Shown one piece after another: positions 25,484-34,400 of a DNA stretch of 64,000 nucleotides. Origin of the DNA: Sphingomonas albertensis. GTDB lineage: Bacteria; Pseudomonadota; Alphaproteobacteria; Sphingomonadales; Sphingomonadaceae. Within the stretch, counting starts at the first letter, position 1, and each line of letters starts with the position of its first letter. The stretch covers positions 62,001 to 126,000 of the forward strand of contig NZ_JACONT010000007.1 in assembly GCF_014358075.1 (NCBI RefSeq), in the 5' to 3' direction. The position numbers and the translations under genes are program-made. The notes under the pieces are model-generated. The model saw only the letters and a list, made by a program, of their open reading frames with translations, searched no databases and had not been told where the DNA came from.

Positions 25484-26050
25484 ATGTCGAATAGTGGACT
25501 TCTTGGAATTCTCGCTGAAACGCGCGAGGCCTTGCTGCGCTTTCTTCAGTTACGCGGCGCGTCTTTGGCCGACGCCGAAGACATCCTTCAGGAGGTGCAC
25601 TTGAAACTGCTGGCCCAAAGTCTAGGGCCGGTCACGGAGCCGCGCGCCTATCTGTATAAAATGGCCAGTAACGGTTTTTCGCTGTCTCGTCGCACCGCCG
25701 ACCGTCGCGCGCGCCGCGAAGACGATTGGGCGGGGGTCCATGGGGGCAATGACGCGGAAGTGAACAATCGGCCCACGATCGAGACCGCCCTCATTGCCCG
25801 TGAGCAGCTTGCTATCTTGCAGCGGGTTCTGGATGGGCTACCGGAACGCACGCGGATGATTTTCAAGCGCTTTCGGATCGATGGCGAGACGCAACGCGGG
25901 ATAGCTGAGGATCTCGGGATCAGCGTGAGCGCGGTGGAGAAGCATCTCGCGCGAGCCTATGCGGAAATCGCGACCGCAAAGCTGCGCCTTGATGCGGATA
26001 GTATCGTTCCCCGGCATCTCAACGTCCAAAGAGGGCGTCATGGCAACTGA
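25484..26050 (+). CDS. FecI-type ECF RNA polymerase sigma factor
   Basis: A 188-residue extracytoplasmic-function sigma factor. Region 2 is seen in RGASLADAEDILQEVHLKLL (about residues 23-43) and the -10 binding PRAYLYKMASNGF; region 4 is LPERTRMIFKRFRIDGETQRGIAEDLGISVSAVEKHL in outline, near residues 118-155, with the helix-turn-helix GIAEDLGISVSAVEKHL. It would direct RNA polymerase to the downstream receptor genes. It is co-transcribed with fecR-like and receptor genes: the next start is 11 bp inside its own 3' end. The ATG at 25484 has only a weak Shine-Dalgarno. Confidence 0.88.
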   Translation: MSNSGLLGILAETREALLRFLQLRGASLADAEDILQEVHLKLLAQSLGPVTEPRAYLYKMASNGFSLSRRTADRRARREDDWAGVHGGNDAEVNNRPTIETALIAREQLAILQRVLDGLPERTRMIFKRFRIDGETQRGIAEDLGISVSAVEKHLARAYAEIATAKLRLDADSIVPRHLNVQRGRHGN

Positions 26051-27005
26051 GGCACAGGACATCATTCAGGCGCGCGCCATCGAATGGCACATTCGTCTTC
26101 GTAACGGAGGTGACGATGCCTGGGAGGACTTCGCCGCTTGGCTGGCCGAAGATCCGCAACACGCGGAGGCCTATGATGCGATCGAGCGTGTAGATCATGC
26201 CATCGAACCGCTGCTGCCCGACCTGGTTTTCCGTGAAGCTGCGAATGACAGTGACGAACTCGCCACACCGCTATCGCGTCCGACGCGCCGCTGGTTTCTG
26301 AGCGGAGGAGCGCTAGCGGCGGCGATTGTCGCGGCGTTCGCGCTCGGGCCGTCGCTGATATCGAGCCGTTACAACGTGGTAACCGGGCCGGGCGAGCGCC
26401 GGACCGTCGCGCTTGATCCCGGTACGCAGGTCGTGATGAATGGATCGACGCGCATGACTTTCGATAGCAAGGACGCGCGCTTTGCCGAGTTGGCGCAGGG
26501 CGAGGCGTTGTTCCGAATTCGCCATGACAGCGTACATCCGTTCGTGCTCAAGCTCGGCGAAAACCGTGTCGAAGACGCAGGAACAGTGTTCAATGTCGTG
26601 CGGAGCCCAAGCGAAGTGCGGGTCGCCGTGGCGGAAGGCAAGGTGATCTACAATCCCGATCGCGACCGGATCGTACTCGATCCCGGGCAGGTGCTGGCGG
26701 ACCGAGATGGCTCCACTCGCATTCGCGTCACGCGCGTGCCCGTTCAGGGAGTCGGATCTTGGGAGAAGGGAGGGCTCAGCTACACGGGAGACCCCATGTC
26801 GCAGGTTGCGGGCGATCTGTCGCGGGCGCTCGGCGTGCGCATCATCGTGGCGCCGTCTGTTACGGACCGCCCCTTCTCGGGATCGATTGTTCTCAATGGG
26901 AAAGGACCCGAACAGGTTAGGCGCCTCGAACGTGCCCTGAACGTGCGACTGGAACAAGGGCCCGAGGGCTGGACAATGAAGCCTGCGGACGGTGCGGGGC
27001 GTTAG
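26040..27005 (+). CDS. FecR-type anti-sigma/transmembrane regulator
   Basis: A 321-residue inner-membrane protein. The cytoplasmic N-terminus has the FecR motif EWHIRLRNGGDDAWEDFAAWL and DPQHAEAYDAIE at residues 15-55, a single membrane helix follows at about residues 85-103 (GGALAAAIVAAFALGP), and the periplasmic FecR domain contains VTGPGERRTVALDPGTQV. Family members carry the receptor's signal to the ECF sigma factor. It overlaps the sigma gene by 11 bp and the receptor gene by 14 bp, as in FecIRA-type operons. Confidence 0.88.
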   Translation: MATEAQDIIQARAIEWHIRLRNGGDDAWEDFAAWLAEDPQHAEAYDAIERVDHAIEPLLPDLVFREAANDSDELATPLSRPTRRWFLSGGALAAAIVAAFALGPSLISSRYNVVTGPGERRTVALDPGTQVVMNGSTRMTFDSKDARFAELAQGEALFRIRHDSVHPFVLKLGENRVEDAGTVFNVVRSPSEVRVAVAEGKVIYNPDRDRIVLDPGQVLADRDGSTRIRVTRVPVQGVGSWEKGGLSYTGDPMSQVAGDLSRALGVRIIVAPSVTDRPFSGSIVLNGKGPEQVRRLERALNVRLEQGPEGWTMKPADGAGR

Positions 27006-29349
27006 ATGGGCGACGGCGCTGATCGCCGTTGCGGGCAGCCTTGTGAGCGCCGACGAAGCCGGCGCAGAGACTTTCGATGTACCCGCAGGACGGCTGGGTG
27101 AAGTCGCGGCGGCATTAGGAAGCCAAGCTGGAATTACCATAACAGTCACGGATCCCGGCATTGCCGTCCGGCGGTCGCCCGGTGTGCGCGGCCGGCATTC
27201 GGTGCGCGCGGCATTGGCCCGAGCTTTGCGTGGTACCGGCACGGAGGGCCTGTTTTATGACGCGGTGACCGTGAGGATTGTCAGCAAACGCGTCGTGCCG
27301 CCCCGGCCGAGCAAGCCCAGGCCGGGGCCGGTCGGGAAACCGCCGGAGGTTCAGCAGGGCCCGGTGGAAATCGTCGTCACCGCGAGCAAACAGGACAATA
27401 CTCTCAATACCTATCCCGGCACCGCCATGGTCATCGAGTTCCGGCCGGACTGGCTTGCGAGGAACGGCGCGGAGGGAACCGGAGCCATCGCGAAAATCCT
27501 TCCAGCGCTCGCTTCGACGAATCTCGGACCGGGGCGAGACAAGTTGTTTGTCCGGGGTATAGCCGACAGTAGTTTCAATGGCCCCACCCAAGCGACGGTG
27601 AGCCAATATCTCGGCAATGTGCGGCTGAACTACAACGCGCCCGATCCGGATCTCAATCTCTATGACATGAAGCGGGTCGAGGTGCTGGCGGGCCCCCAGG
27701 GAACGCTCTACGGCGGGGGCTCGCTCGGCGGCGTCATCCGTCTGGTGCCGAGCATTCCCGATGGCGCCAATGCCAGCGCTACGGCAGCCGCAGGCCTTAG
27801 CACAACAGGGTCCGGCGGCATCGGCGCGGACGCCGCCGCGATGATCAATCTTCCGATCAGCGGCGATCGTATTGCCGTTCGTGCCGTCGTCCACGCCGCT
27901 CGCGAGGCAGGCTACATCGACGATCCATCGCGCGATCTCAAGAACATCAACAGCACCCGAAAATATGGGGCGCGTTTGGTCTGGCGATTTTCCGATATCG
28001 CCGGGTGGACCGTCGATCTGGGTGGTGTGTTCCAGAACATCGTGAGCCGTGACGGGCAGTATGTGCTGCATGGAGACCCGCCGCTCACGCGCGCTAACGT
28101 CCTGTCCCAGCCTTTCCGCAACGACTATCGCTTGGTCTATCTCGATGTCCGCCGGGCAATCGGAAGCGCCGAACTGGTCTCGACGACCTCTGTGGTCCGG
28201 CACGATCTGTCATCGGTCTTCGATGCGACCGGGCATGCCGGCTCCCTGTCGCCCGCGAAATTCGAGGAGAGGAGCGATATTACCCTTATAGCGCATGAGA
28301 CCCGCATCGCGGGAGGCGCGCGCGATAGATCATGGGTCGCAGGGCTTGGCGCCCTCCATGATGTCAGTCGGATTACGCGCACGCTAGGGACGCCCGATGC
28401 GCCCGCGCCGCTCGCGGGTGTCCGCAACCTTCAGGCCGAGTTTTCCCTGTTCGGCCAAGCCTCGCAGCCGGTTGGTCGGAGGCTGGTGGCGACTGTTGGC
28501 GGACGGCTCACCATCGCGGGCAGTGCCGGGCAAGCGCTTGGCGGAAAAGGTCAGTTTCCGGAGGAAGTGTTCCGCAACAAGGTCCGCTTCTCACCCACGA
28601 TCGCACTCGACTGGCGCCCGGCGGGGCGGCTGACGGGTTTTCTGCGTTATCAGCAGGGATATCGAGCAGGGGGGCTGGCCGCTTCGTCTGGCTCGACGAA
28701 TGAAAGCCGCCGGTTCGAGGCTGACGACCTCACGCAGATTGAATTGGGCGTGCGCTGGGGCAAGGTCTACGATCCATTGTCGGTGCGCGCGGCGCTGTTT
28801 CTTGCCGAATGGAACCATATACAGGCCGACCTGATCGGCGGCTCGGGCCTGCCGTACACGGCCAATATTGGCAACGGCCGGATCTATGGGTTGGATGGGG
28901 AAATCAGGTGGCGGCTTTCACCGGACGTAACGGTAACGGCGGCCGCATTTCTTAACGACAGCAGGCTGCGCACTGAACCTGTGATGGCCGGCGAAGAGCA
29001 TAATGCCTTGCCCAACATCGCGCGCGATGGCGTGCGCGTCGGGTTTGAAGCGCGAACGGACATCGCTCCCGGGATCAATCTGACAGGCGACGCATCCATG
29101 CGTTATGTCGGCAAGTCCCAACTCGGCCCGGGCCCGCTTCTCGGCGTTTCGCAGGGGGAGTATCTGGTCGCGGAAATGGGCGGCCGCCTCGCGTTCGGCA
29201 ACATCGGCATTTCGCTCGACATATCGAATCTTGGCGACGTGCGAGCCAACACTTTCGCCTACGGCAATCCCTACGGCCTGGGCCAGCGTGATCAGGTAAC
29301 GCCGCTCCGGCCCCGAACCATCAGGCTGGGGATTGATACTCGCTTCTGA
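26992..29349 (+). CDS. TonB-dependent receptor with N-terminal STN signalling domain
   Basis: A 785-residue outer-membrane receptor starting at GTG 26992. After a short leader (ending SADEAGAE) comes a secretin/TonB N-terminal (STN) domain, FDVPAGRLGEVAAALGSQAGI, about residues 28-95, which in FecA contacts FecR. The TonB box region is VEIVVTASKQ near 125, and plug motifs include LFVRGIADSSFNGPT and GPQGTLYGGGSLGGVIRLV. The barrel ends in the terminal phenylalanine of GIDTRF. The substrate (iron chelate or other) is unknown. A hairpin at 29393-29410 may end the transcript. Confidence 0.92.
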   Translation: MRGVRWATALIAVAGSLVSADEAGAETFDVPAGRLGEVAAALGSQAGITITVTDPGIAVRRSPGVRGRHSVRAALARALRGTGTEGLFYDAVTVRIVSKRVVPPRPSKPRPGPVGKPPEVQQGPVEIVVTASKQDNTLNTYPGTAMVIEFRPDWLARNGAEGTGAIAKILPALASTNLGPGRDKLFVRGIADSSFNGPTQATVSQYLGNVRLNYNAPDPDLNLYDMKRVEVLAGPQGTLYGGGSLGGVIRLVPSIPDGANASATAAAGLSTTGSGGIGADAAAMINLPISGDRIAVRAVVHAAREAGYIDDPSRDLKNINSTRKYGARLVWRFSDIAGWTVDLGGVFQNIVSRDGQYVLHGDPPLTRANVLSQPFRNDYRLVYLDVRRAIGSAELVSTTSVVRHDLSSVFDATGHAGSLSPAKFEERSDITLIAHETRIAGGARDRSWVAGLGALHDVSRITRTLGTPDAPAPLAGVRNLQAEFSLFGQASQPVGRRLVATVGGRLTIAGSAGQALGGKGQFPEEVFRNKVRFSPTIALDWRPAGRLTGFLRYQQGYRAGGLAASSGSTNESRRFEADDLTQIELGVRWGKVYDPLSVRAALFLAEWNHIQADLIGGSGLPYTANIGNGRIYGLDGEIRWRLSPDVTVTAAAFLNDSRLRTEPVMAGEEHNALPNIARDGVRVGFEARTDIAPGINLTGDASMRYVGKSQLGPGPLLGVSQGEYLVAEMGGRLAFGNIGISLDISNLGDVRANTFAYGNPYGLGQRDQVTPLRPRTIRLGIDTRF

Positions 29350-29392
29350 GTAAGCCGTCGTGAAAAATGCGATGAGCGTCGTGGATCGGGCG

Positions 29393-29410
29393 CTCCGCGT
29401 GACCGCGGAG
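29393..29410 (+). terminator. Strong hairpin downstream of the STN receptor
   Basis: CTCCGCG and CGCGGAG form a perfect 7-bp stem with the four-base loop TGAC, 44 bp after the receptor stop. A T-containing stretch (CTTTGG) follows rather than a full U-run. It lies before the next gene, whose Shine-Dalgarno AGGAG is at 29521-29525. Confidence 0.45.
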
Positions 29411-29534
29411 GCTCGCTTTGGTTCGCAGGGCCGGCGTCACGCAATTCTTTGGTGGTTGGAGAGTTTGCTCCGCATTTTTTTGATGAGGTTGTGTTCGATC
29501 GTCGGTGTCTCAGGGCTGAAAGGAGAAAGCCCTG

Positions 29535-29981
29535 ATGTCCGATCAAGCGCTCACGAACATCGAACTGGTAGTGATCGGACTCGCCCGCGCCGACCCAGTT
29601 TCCAGCTGTGTGCCGCGTCGCAGTCTCGTCCGGCGGATCTTCGGGGGGCACGTCCACCAGCCGCTCGCAGCGCCGCGGCTCGAGGCACTGCGACGTTACG
29701 CGATACTTCGTCGCGTGCATGGTGCCGCCTTGGCCGAGGCGGAGCACGTAAAGTTGCGTCTGGCTGGCTTCGACGATCCGCAGATAAGTGAAATCAACCG
29801 CCTGGTTAGCGAACAGGATCCCGCGGAGGCTGCTTCGCACAAGTGCACGCCTGTCCCGTACGAGCATTCCGAGGTGCGTAACCGCGCCCCCGATCCAGCG
29901 ATTGCCTCCAAGGCACCCATAGCCGGGCGCATCACCCGCGCACCGGTCGATATCCTCGACCCCCAAGAAGCGAGCAAAGTA
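29535..29981 (+). other. Small-protein domain in frame with, and upstream of, a MipA gene
   Basis: An ATG at 29535 with AGGAG nine bases before it opens a frame that has no stop before the MipA signal peptide at 29982. Its first ~95 residues carry IELVVIGLARADP, PLAAPRLEALRRYAILRR and FDDPQISEINRLV. The same domain is encoded at 34401-34691 beside the other MipA gene in this window. Residues about 96-149 are low in similarity to it. Either the frame makes a fusion with an internal signal peptide, which would be odd, or two proteins are made from overlapping starts. I list it separately for that reason. Confidence 0.55.
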
Positions 29982-30785
29982 ATGCGATATTCTTCTATTA
30001 AATATGCTTCTCCACTTGCGCCAATCGCGCTTCTAGTCGCTGTCTCCTCGCCCACCGTTGTACAAGCGCAGGACAGTTACGGCTCCAACGTTGCCAGGGA
30101 AGCGACTTCCGACAACCATATCACCATCGGGATCGGCGGCGCGGCGCTTCCGGAATTCCAAGGCTCGAAAGATTATTTCATCCAACCGCTTCCTGTGGTG
30201 GACATTAAACAGGGACATTTCTTCCTGCGCCTTGGCGACGGCATCGGCGTCAATGTGGTCGACACTCCCGAATTTCAGGCCGGTTTCAGCATTACCCCGG
30301 TGCGCGGCTATGACGCCGACAAGGTCCCCAAGGGCGTTGGCAAGCTTGGCACCAGTATCGGTGGGCGCGGATTCGTTTCAGGGACTGTTGGCGGTTTCGT
30401 GGGGACGCTGGCTGTCACCGCCCCATTCACCGGCGACGCTAAAGGCATGTTCGTGGACGGAGAAATCAGCTACCCGGTGCGTGTCACCGATCGGCTTCTC
30501 GTTGTTCCCGGCGTTCGTGCCACATGGGCGGACAAGAAATATCTGACCAGTTATTTCGGGGTGAACGCCCAACAGGCAGCGGCTTCTGGTCTTCCCCAGT
30601 ACAAGCCCTCGAGCGGTCTTCAGGACGTGGGCGCCACGCTGGCGGTCAAATATCGTCTGACGGATCATATTAGCTTTGTCGGTTCCGCGCTGATGACGCG
30701 CAACCTTGACCGCGTCATGGACAGCCCGTTCACCGAACGCCGCTGGCAGCCGGTCGGAATTCTAGGCGTGGCGTACACTTTCTGA
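29982..30785 (+). CDS. MipA/OmpV family outer-membrane protein
   Basis: A 267-residue outer-membrane protein. The ATG at 29982 begins a signal peptide (MRYSSIKYASPLAPIALLVA, cleaved near VVQAQ). The MipA/OmpV domain follows with GIGGAALPEFQGSKDYFIQP, LGDGIGVNVV and the C-terminal beta strand ending GVAYTF. MipA scaffolds murein synthases; OmpV-like proteins also bind host or environmental ligands, so the role here is uncertain. The ribosome binding site at this ATG is weak and the frame is open upstream to 29535, so translation may be coupled to the small domain ahead. It lies after the FecIRA-like operon. Confidence 0.82.
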   Translation: MRYSSIKYASPLAPIALLVAVSSPTVVQAQDSYGSNVAREATSDNHITIGIGGAALPEFQGSKDYFIQPLPVVDIKQGHFFLRLGDGIGVNVVDTPEFQAGFSITPVRGYDADKVPKGVGKLGTSIGGRGFVSGTVGGFVGTLAVTAPFTGDAKGMFVDGEISYPVRVTDRLLVVPGVRATWADKKYLTSYFGVNAQQAAASGLPQYKPSSGLQDVGATLAVKYRLTDHISFVGSALMTRNLDRVMDSPFTERRWQPVGILGVAYTF

Positions 30786-31163
30786 CAGGAGGGAAAGAAG
30801 GGGTGCCTTCTGACCCCGTGAAAACCGTCGTGCGTCGTAGCCGCGCAGCACTTGCGCGGCGATCGCCGCATCGCCGGCTTCTGTTCGCGTGCCCGAAGGC
30901 ACTCCCATTATGGTGGGTGACGCTATGGTTGATTGGCTTGGTCATTCTCATCAGAGTCGGTGTCTTCGCGGCAAAGGAAACGGGTTCCGTGCTCATCGGC
31001 TTGATGAGCAGCTGCATGACTTTCCTTGTGGCGGCTTCCATCTGGTCATCGCTCACCTCGCGACGCTGATAGCCCGGGGAGTTACGATACCCCCTCTGAC
31101 CTCGACAACGCTCAGGCTGCTGGTGGTACTAGTGATGTTCACGCTCCACCGACAATCGGGAAA
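30786..31163. other. Intergenic region between MipA and TetR genes
   Basis: About 380 bp. A GTG-started frame at 30803-31069 (plus) would encode 88 residues with a hydrophobic stretch (LWWVTLWLIGLVILIRVGVF), which could be a small membrane protein. It lacks a good Shine-Dalgarno and I recognise no family, so I do not call it a gene. Other frames here look like noise. Confidence 0.3.
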
Positions 31164-31805
31164 TTAAGGAATAGCCGGTGGTTCGCCCTGATCGGCGCGT
31201 GAAACCAATGGCAGAAATATCTGGTCGAGCACGATGAAGATGAAATCGTCTGAAATACCGTCATTCGTCATGATTGCTTGATGGCGAAGGAGATCCTGAG
31301 GCAGCGACGCGATATGCGGCGTGAGTTTGCAGGAATCTATCTCACCGCGACCAATGCCTCGTTGTATAATTGCGTTCATTGGGCCGTCATCAACGATCCG
31401 TGATCGGAGAACGGCGATATTCCGCCCTTCTCGCGCCAGATCTTCGCTCATTGCGAGTATGATCTGAACAACCATTGGTGTGCTCCGGTCCGCAAGCTGG
31501 CGCAATAACAGTGCAAGCTCGTCTCTTAGGTTGGCGAGATCCGGCACGTCGACAGGGTGTAAGGCAAAATGACGGATTAGTGCTGCGGCAACGAGATCTG
31601 CCCGACTCTTCCACCGTCGGTGCAAAACCGGACGACTTGTACCGGAGCGCCTCGCTACCGCTTCGAGGGTGAGGCTCGAGTAGCCGCTTTCCGTCAACTC
31701 TGCCCACGTGGAGGCCAAGATAGCTTCCTCAAGCGACTTGCCGCGCCGACGTGAATCGTCCCGGCTTGCACTTTGCAGTTTGTCCCCTGACATGCCGCTC
31801 GTCAT
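31164..31805 (-). CDS. TetR/AcrR family transcriptional regulator
   Basis: A 213-residue regulator. The N-terminal helix-turn-helix is clear: EAILASTWAELTESGYSSLTLEAVARRSGTSRPVLHRRWKSRADLVAAAL in outline (about residues 27-76). The C-terminal ligand-binding domain is all helical with no specific signature. It has no divergent or adjacent partner that names its target: the nearest genes are a MipA gene (convergent) and a monooxygenase on the same strand 425 bp away. An ATG five codons inside (31793) is an alternative start. Confidence 0.87.
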   Translation of the reverse strand: MTSGMSGDKLQSASRDDSRRRGKSLEEAILASTWAELTESGYSSLTLEAVARRSGTSRPVLHRRWKSRADLVAAALIRHFALHPVDVPDLANLRDELALLLRQLADRSTPMVVQIILAMSEDLAREGRNIAVLRSRIVDDGPMNAIIQRGIGRGEIDSCKLTPHIASLPQDLLRHQAIMTNDGISDDFIFIVLDQIFLPLVSRADQGEPPAIP

Positions 31806-32229
31806 TAAATACCTCGTGGCAACTAGACACGTTCACGCTCACCCGCGCGGGCGGAGGCATGCCTAGGCCATTCCCCACCGAGGGGGAAATATGGAGACGG
31901 TACTGAGGAGAGAACTTAGCGGCGCGGCGTTGTTTGACTTGAAGGGGTTTGGCCAGGCCTGTGATTCCCCGTTCAATCGTGTGATCAATTCGTTGACAGG
32001 TACGTCGGTAGCGTCACGACCACACAAGCCCGACAGTTCCCGCGGGGTGGTGCGAGTAAATAGTATCGATGCTGACCGCGACGTTCTCAGCAACAGTGAT
32101 GAGAAAATCCCGAGTACCGTCTAAGAAGGGTCGCGGAAAAGCAGCTTCATGATCAAGAACTGACTTATTGCGATCCCAATCGTCACGTGAAAGTGCGTCT
32201 GGTGAGAGGCGCCGTCCAACTGAAAACGT
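31806..32229. other. Intergenic region downstream of the monooxygenase
   Basis: About 420 bp. A small inverted repeat TTCCCC/GGGGGAA lies at 31871-31888. On the minus strand the monooxygenase frame stays open for 71 codons past its TGA (32229 to 32016) and reads protein-like, for example DFLITVAENVAVSIDTIY, but there is no start codon in it. No gene is called. Confidence 0.35.
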
Positions 32230-33750
32230 TCACGCGCTCGTCGATGAGGGCCGGTCAACGAACACCAAGCCGACTTTCTTGAGATAGGTTTCTAGCGCGC
32301 CGCCTTCGTCGGAGCCGAAGATCGCGCCCACATAACCATCAGGCCGCACCAGCACCCACTCGCCAGGTGCAAGGCCATAGGCGTCGCGTAGATGGCCGCC
32401 ATCGTCTGAAAGCTCGTGTCGGGCCCCGACGTGATGGATGTGGAGGTCGCTTCTGGGTGCTGCGATTTCGTGGGTCGTTTCATAGCCAATCAGACTCCAG
32501 TGAGCGCCGGTGAACAGATCGAAAAGGCGTCGAGGACAACCGGCTGCTCCGCGCAGCGGCGCGTCCGGCGCCCGGTCGCCAGGGAGAAGGATGGCAGACC
32601 GGGAGGACGGCTCGAAGGTGAGCGCCGATTCCGGATAGCCAATGTCGAGTTGATGGACTTCGCGTCCGCGGCGCATGGAGCCGCGCTTCTGCGCTTCGAG
32701 CAGCCGGGTTGAGAGCCCCAGCATTTCTTCTGCCACCGGCCGCCGCTCTTCTTCATAGGTATCGAGCAGCTTATCAGGCGCGCCGCCCAGCACCGCCGCC
32801 AGCTTCCAGCCAAGATTGTAAGCATCCTGAACACTCGTATTGAGACCCTGCCCGCCCGTTGGCGGGTGGACATGAGCTGCATCGCCGATCAGGAATATGC
32901 GGTCGACGCGGTAGCGATCCGCCAGACGAGCGCTCATCGTGTAGGCTGAGGCCCACGACACCGACTGAACATGAATATCGTCGCGTCCGGATCGCTCCAC
33001 CACCATGGCGTTGAGCGCATCGATGGAGAGGTCGACGTCGCCTTCCGGCGGGATCGCAGCCTGGATTTGGAACAGATCGGTCCCGGCTAGCGGGCATAGC
33101 GACATCAACCGCCGCATGTCGCCGGAATTATACTGGTGCCACGCATCGCGGTTCAACCCCACCAGATCGACATCGGCCACCATCGCACGCGCGCCCAGTG
33201 TCTTGCCGAGGAAATCAATGCCGAGCGCGTTGCGGATGGAACTGCGCCCACCGTCGGCCGCGATCAGGTACTGAACACGGACTAGTTCTTCACCTTGAAG
33301 ACCGAGAATTCGCGCCACGACGCCATCCCTTTCCTGCTCAAAGCCAAGCAGCTCGAACCCGAACTCAACGCGGCCGCCGAGCTCGGCGAGGCGCTCGCGC
33401 AGCAGTCGCTCTGTCAGAAACTGCGGAAGCATGAGGGGAATGTGGTAGGGTTCGGAAGGCGTGGGCGGCTCGACTTCGAAGGGCTCATCCGTATGGGTGC
33501 CATCATCGTGATACTTGCGAGGCGGCGGATAGGTGCCGCCCATGGCAACGAGCCGGTCGAGCACCCCGAGATCCTCGAATACTTCCTGTGATCGCGGCTG
33601 GATGCCTTTGCCGCGCGAGCCGGCGAACGGACGCTCCAGCTTCTCGATCAGCCGGAACGGCACGCCCCGTCTCGCGAGGTCAACCGCGAGGGTCAGGCCG
33701 GCTGCGCCGGCCCCGCAAATCAGGACCGCAGGCTGGCTTCGCTCTTCCAT
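32230..33750 (-). CDS. FAD-dependent aromatic-ring monooxygenase (PheA/TfdB/MhpA-like)
   Basis: A 506-residue class A flavoprotein monooxygenase that would hydroxylate an aromatic ring using NAD(P)H and oxygen. The FAD GxGxxG motif is ICGAGAAGLTLAVDLARRG at residues 10-28, the DG motif is ADGGRSSIRNALGI at about 175, and the GD motif is FLIGDAAHVHPPTGGQGLNT near 300. The C-terminal thioredoxin-like extension is short. The ATG at 33750 has GGAGG six bases upstream. It is divergent from a MarR regulator, the usual arrangement for control by aromatic compounds. The substrate is not identified. Confidence 0.9.
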   Translation of the reverse strand: MEERSQPAVLICGAGAAGLTLAVDLARRGVPFRLIEKLERPFAGSRGKGIQPRSQEVFEDLGVLDRLVAMGGTYPPPRKYHDDGTHTDEPFEVEPPTPSEPYHIPLMLPQFLTERLLRERLAELGGRVEFGFELLGFEQERDGVVARILGLQGEELVRVQYLIAADGGRSSIRNALGIDFLGKTLGARAMVADVDLVGLNRDAWHQYNSGDMRRLMSLCPLAGTDLFQIQAAIPPEGDVDLSIDALNAMVVERSGRDDIHVQSVSWASAYTMSARLADRYRVDRIFLIGDAAHVHPPTGGQGLNTSVQDAYNLGWKLAAVLGGAPDKLLDTYEEERRPVAEEMLGLSTRLLEAQKRGSMRRGREVHQLDIGYPESALTFEPSSRSAILLPGDRAPDAPLRGAAGCPRRLFDLFTGAHWSLIGYETTHEIAAPRSDLHIHHVGARHELSDDGGHLRDAYGLAPGEWVLVRPDGYVGAIFGSDEGGALETYLKKVGLVFVDRPSSTSA

Positions 33751-33761
33751 TCGAACCTCCA

Positions 33762-33780
33762 ATATGTATAATACACATAT
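33762..33780. promoter_or_regulatory. Candidate MarR operator over a -10 element
   Basis: ATATGTAT and ACACATAT are near-perfect inverted arms separated by three bases, and the centre contains TATAAT (33767-33772), a consensus -10. The site lies in the 47 bp between the divergent monooxygenase and marR starts, so binding would cover both promoters. A second small palindrome, GTGC-ATAAC-GCAC, lies inside marR at 33813-33825. Confidence 0.6.
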
Positions 33781-33797
33781 CAAGGAGGGTCTGATGG

Positions 33798-34295
33798 ATG
33801 TCAACAAAGAAAGTGCATAACGCACATATTAGGGCGTTGCTTCCCTCGCTACATGCGTCGCTGCTCGAAATTGTAACCGTGCTGAACAGGCCGGAAAGGG
33901 ACGACGAATTACTGGCGTTGGCGGGCCTGACGCTTGAGCGTGCGCTCTTCCCTCTGCTCGTCTTCGTCGAGCGAAAGGGGCCAATCGGGGTGGTCGATCT
34001 GGCCGGCAGGATTGGCCGCGATTACACCACCGTCAGTCGCCAGGTTGCGCGACTGGAAGAACTCGGCCTCGTCGAGCGTCGTGCCGGGTCGGCGGACAAG
34101 CGCGTGCGCGAGGCGATCATCACACCGAAAGGAAAGTCGGCGACCGACGCTCTCGATGCCGCCCGCGAGATTATGGCGCTAGGCTTGTTCCACGAGTGGT
34201 CTCGCGAGGATCTCGACGAGTTGGTGCGGCTCATGGAGAAACTTGCCGAGGGCATGGCCAAAGAACCGGCACGGTCTAACCTGTCCGCCAACTGA
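33798..34295 (+). CDS. MarR family transcriptional regulator
   Basis: A 165-residue winged-helix repressor. The recognition region is GVVDLAGRIGRDYTTVSRQVARLEELGLVERRAGSADKRVREAIITPKG in outline (about residues 58-110), including the DKR wing typical of MarR. AGGAGGG lies eight bases before the ATG at 33798. It is divergent from the FAD monooxygenase, with a palindrome in between, and probably represses it until an aromatic ligand binds. Confidence 0.9.
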   Translation: MSTKKVHNAHIRALLPSLHASLLEIVTVLNRPERDDELLALAGLTLERALFPLLVFVERKGPIGVVDLAGRIGRDYTTVSRQVARLEELGLVERRAGSADKRVREAIITPKGKSATDALDAAREIMALGLFHEWSREDLDELVRLMEKLAEGMAKEPARSNLSAN

Positions 34296-34400
34296 TCTTC
34301 GATGTAGGATCGCTTGTTCCTAACGCGGATCGAGGGGCGCAAGTTCGTGACTGCCCTCGCGCTCCTCGACCCGAGCGTATAGATGGAGCGACGCTGGCCG

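Noticed and set aside
25206-25494. Small plus-strand frames before the sigma-factor gene
   Set aside because: No start signal, no recognisable motif, and they overlap each other.
30889-31167. Plus-strand frame of 92 codons between MipA and TetR
   Set aside because: Superficially protein-like but without a ribosome binding site or family match.
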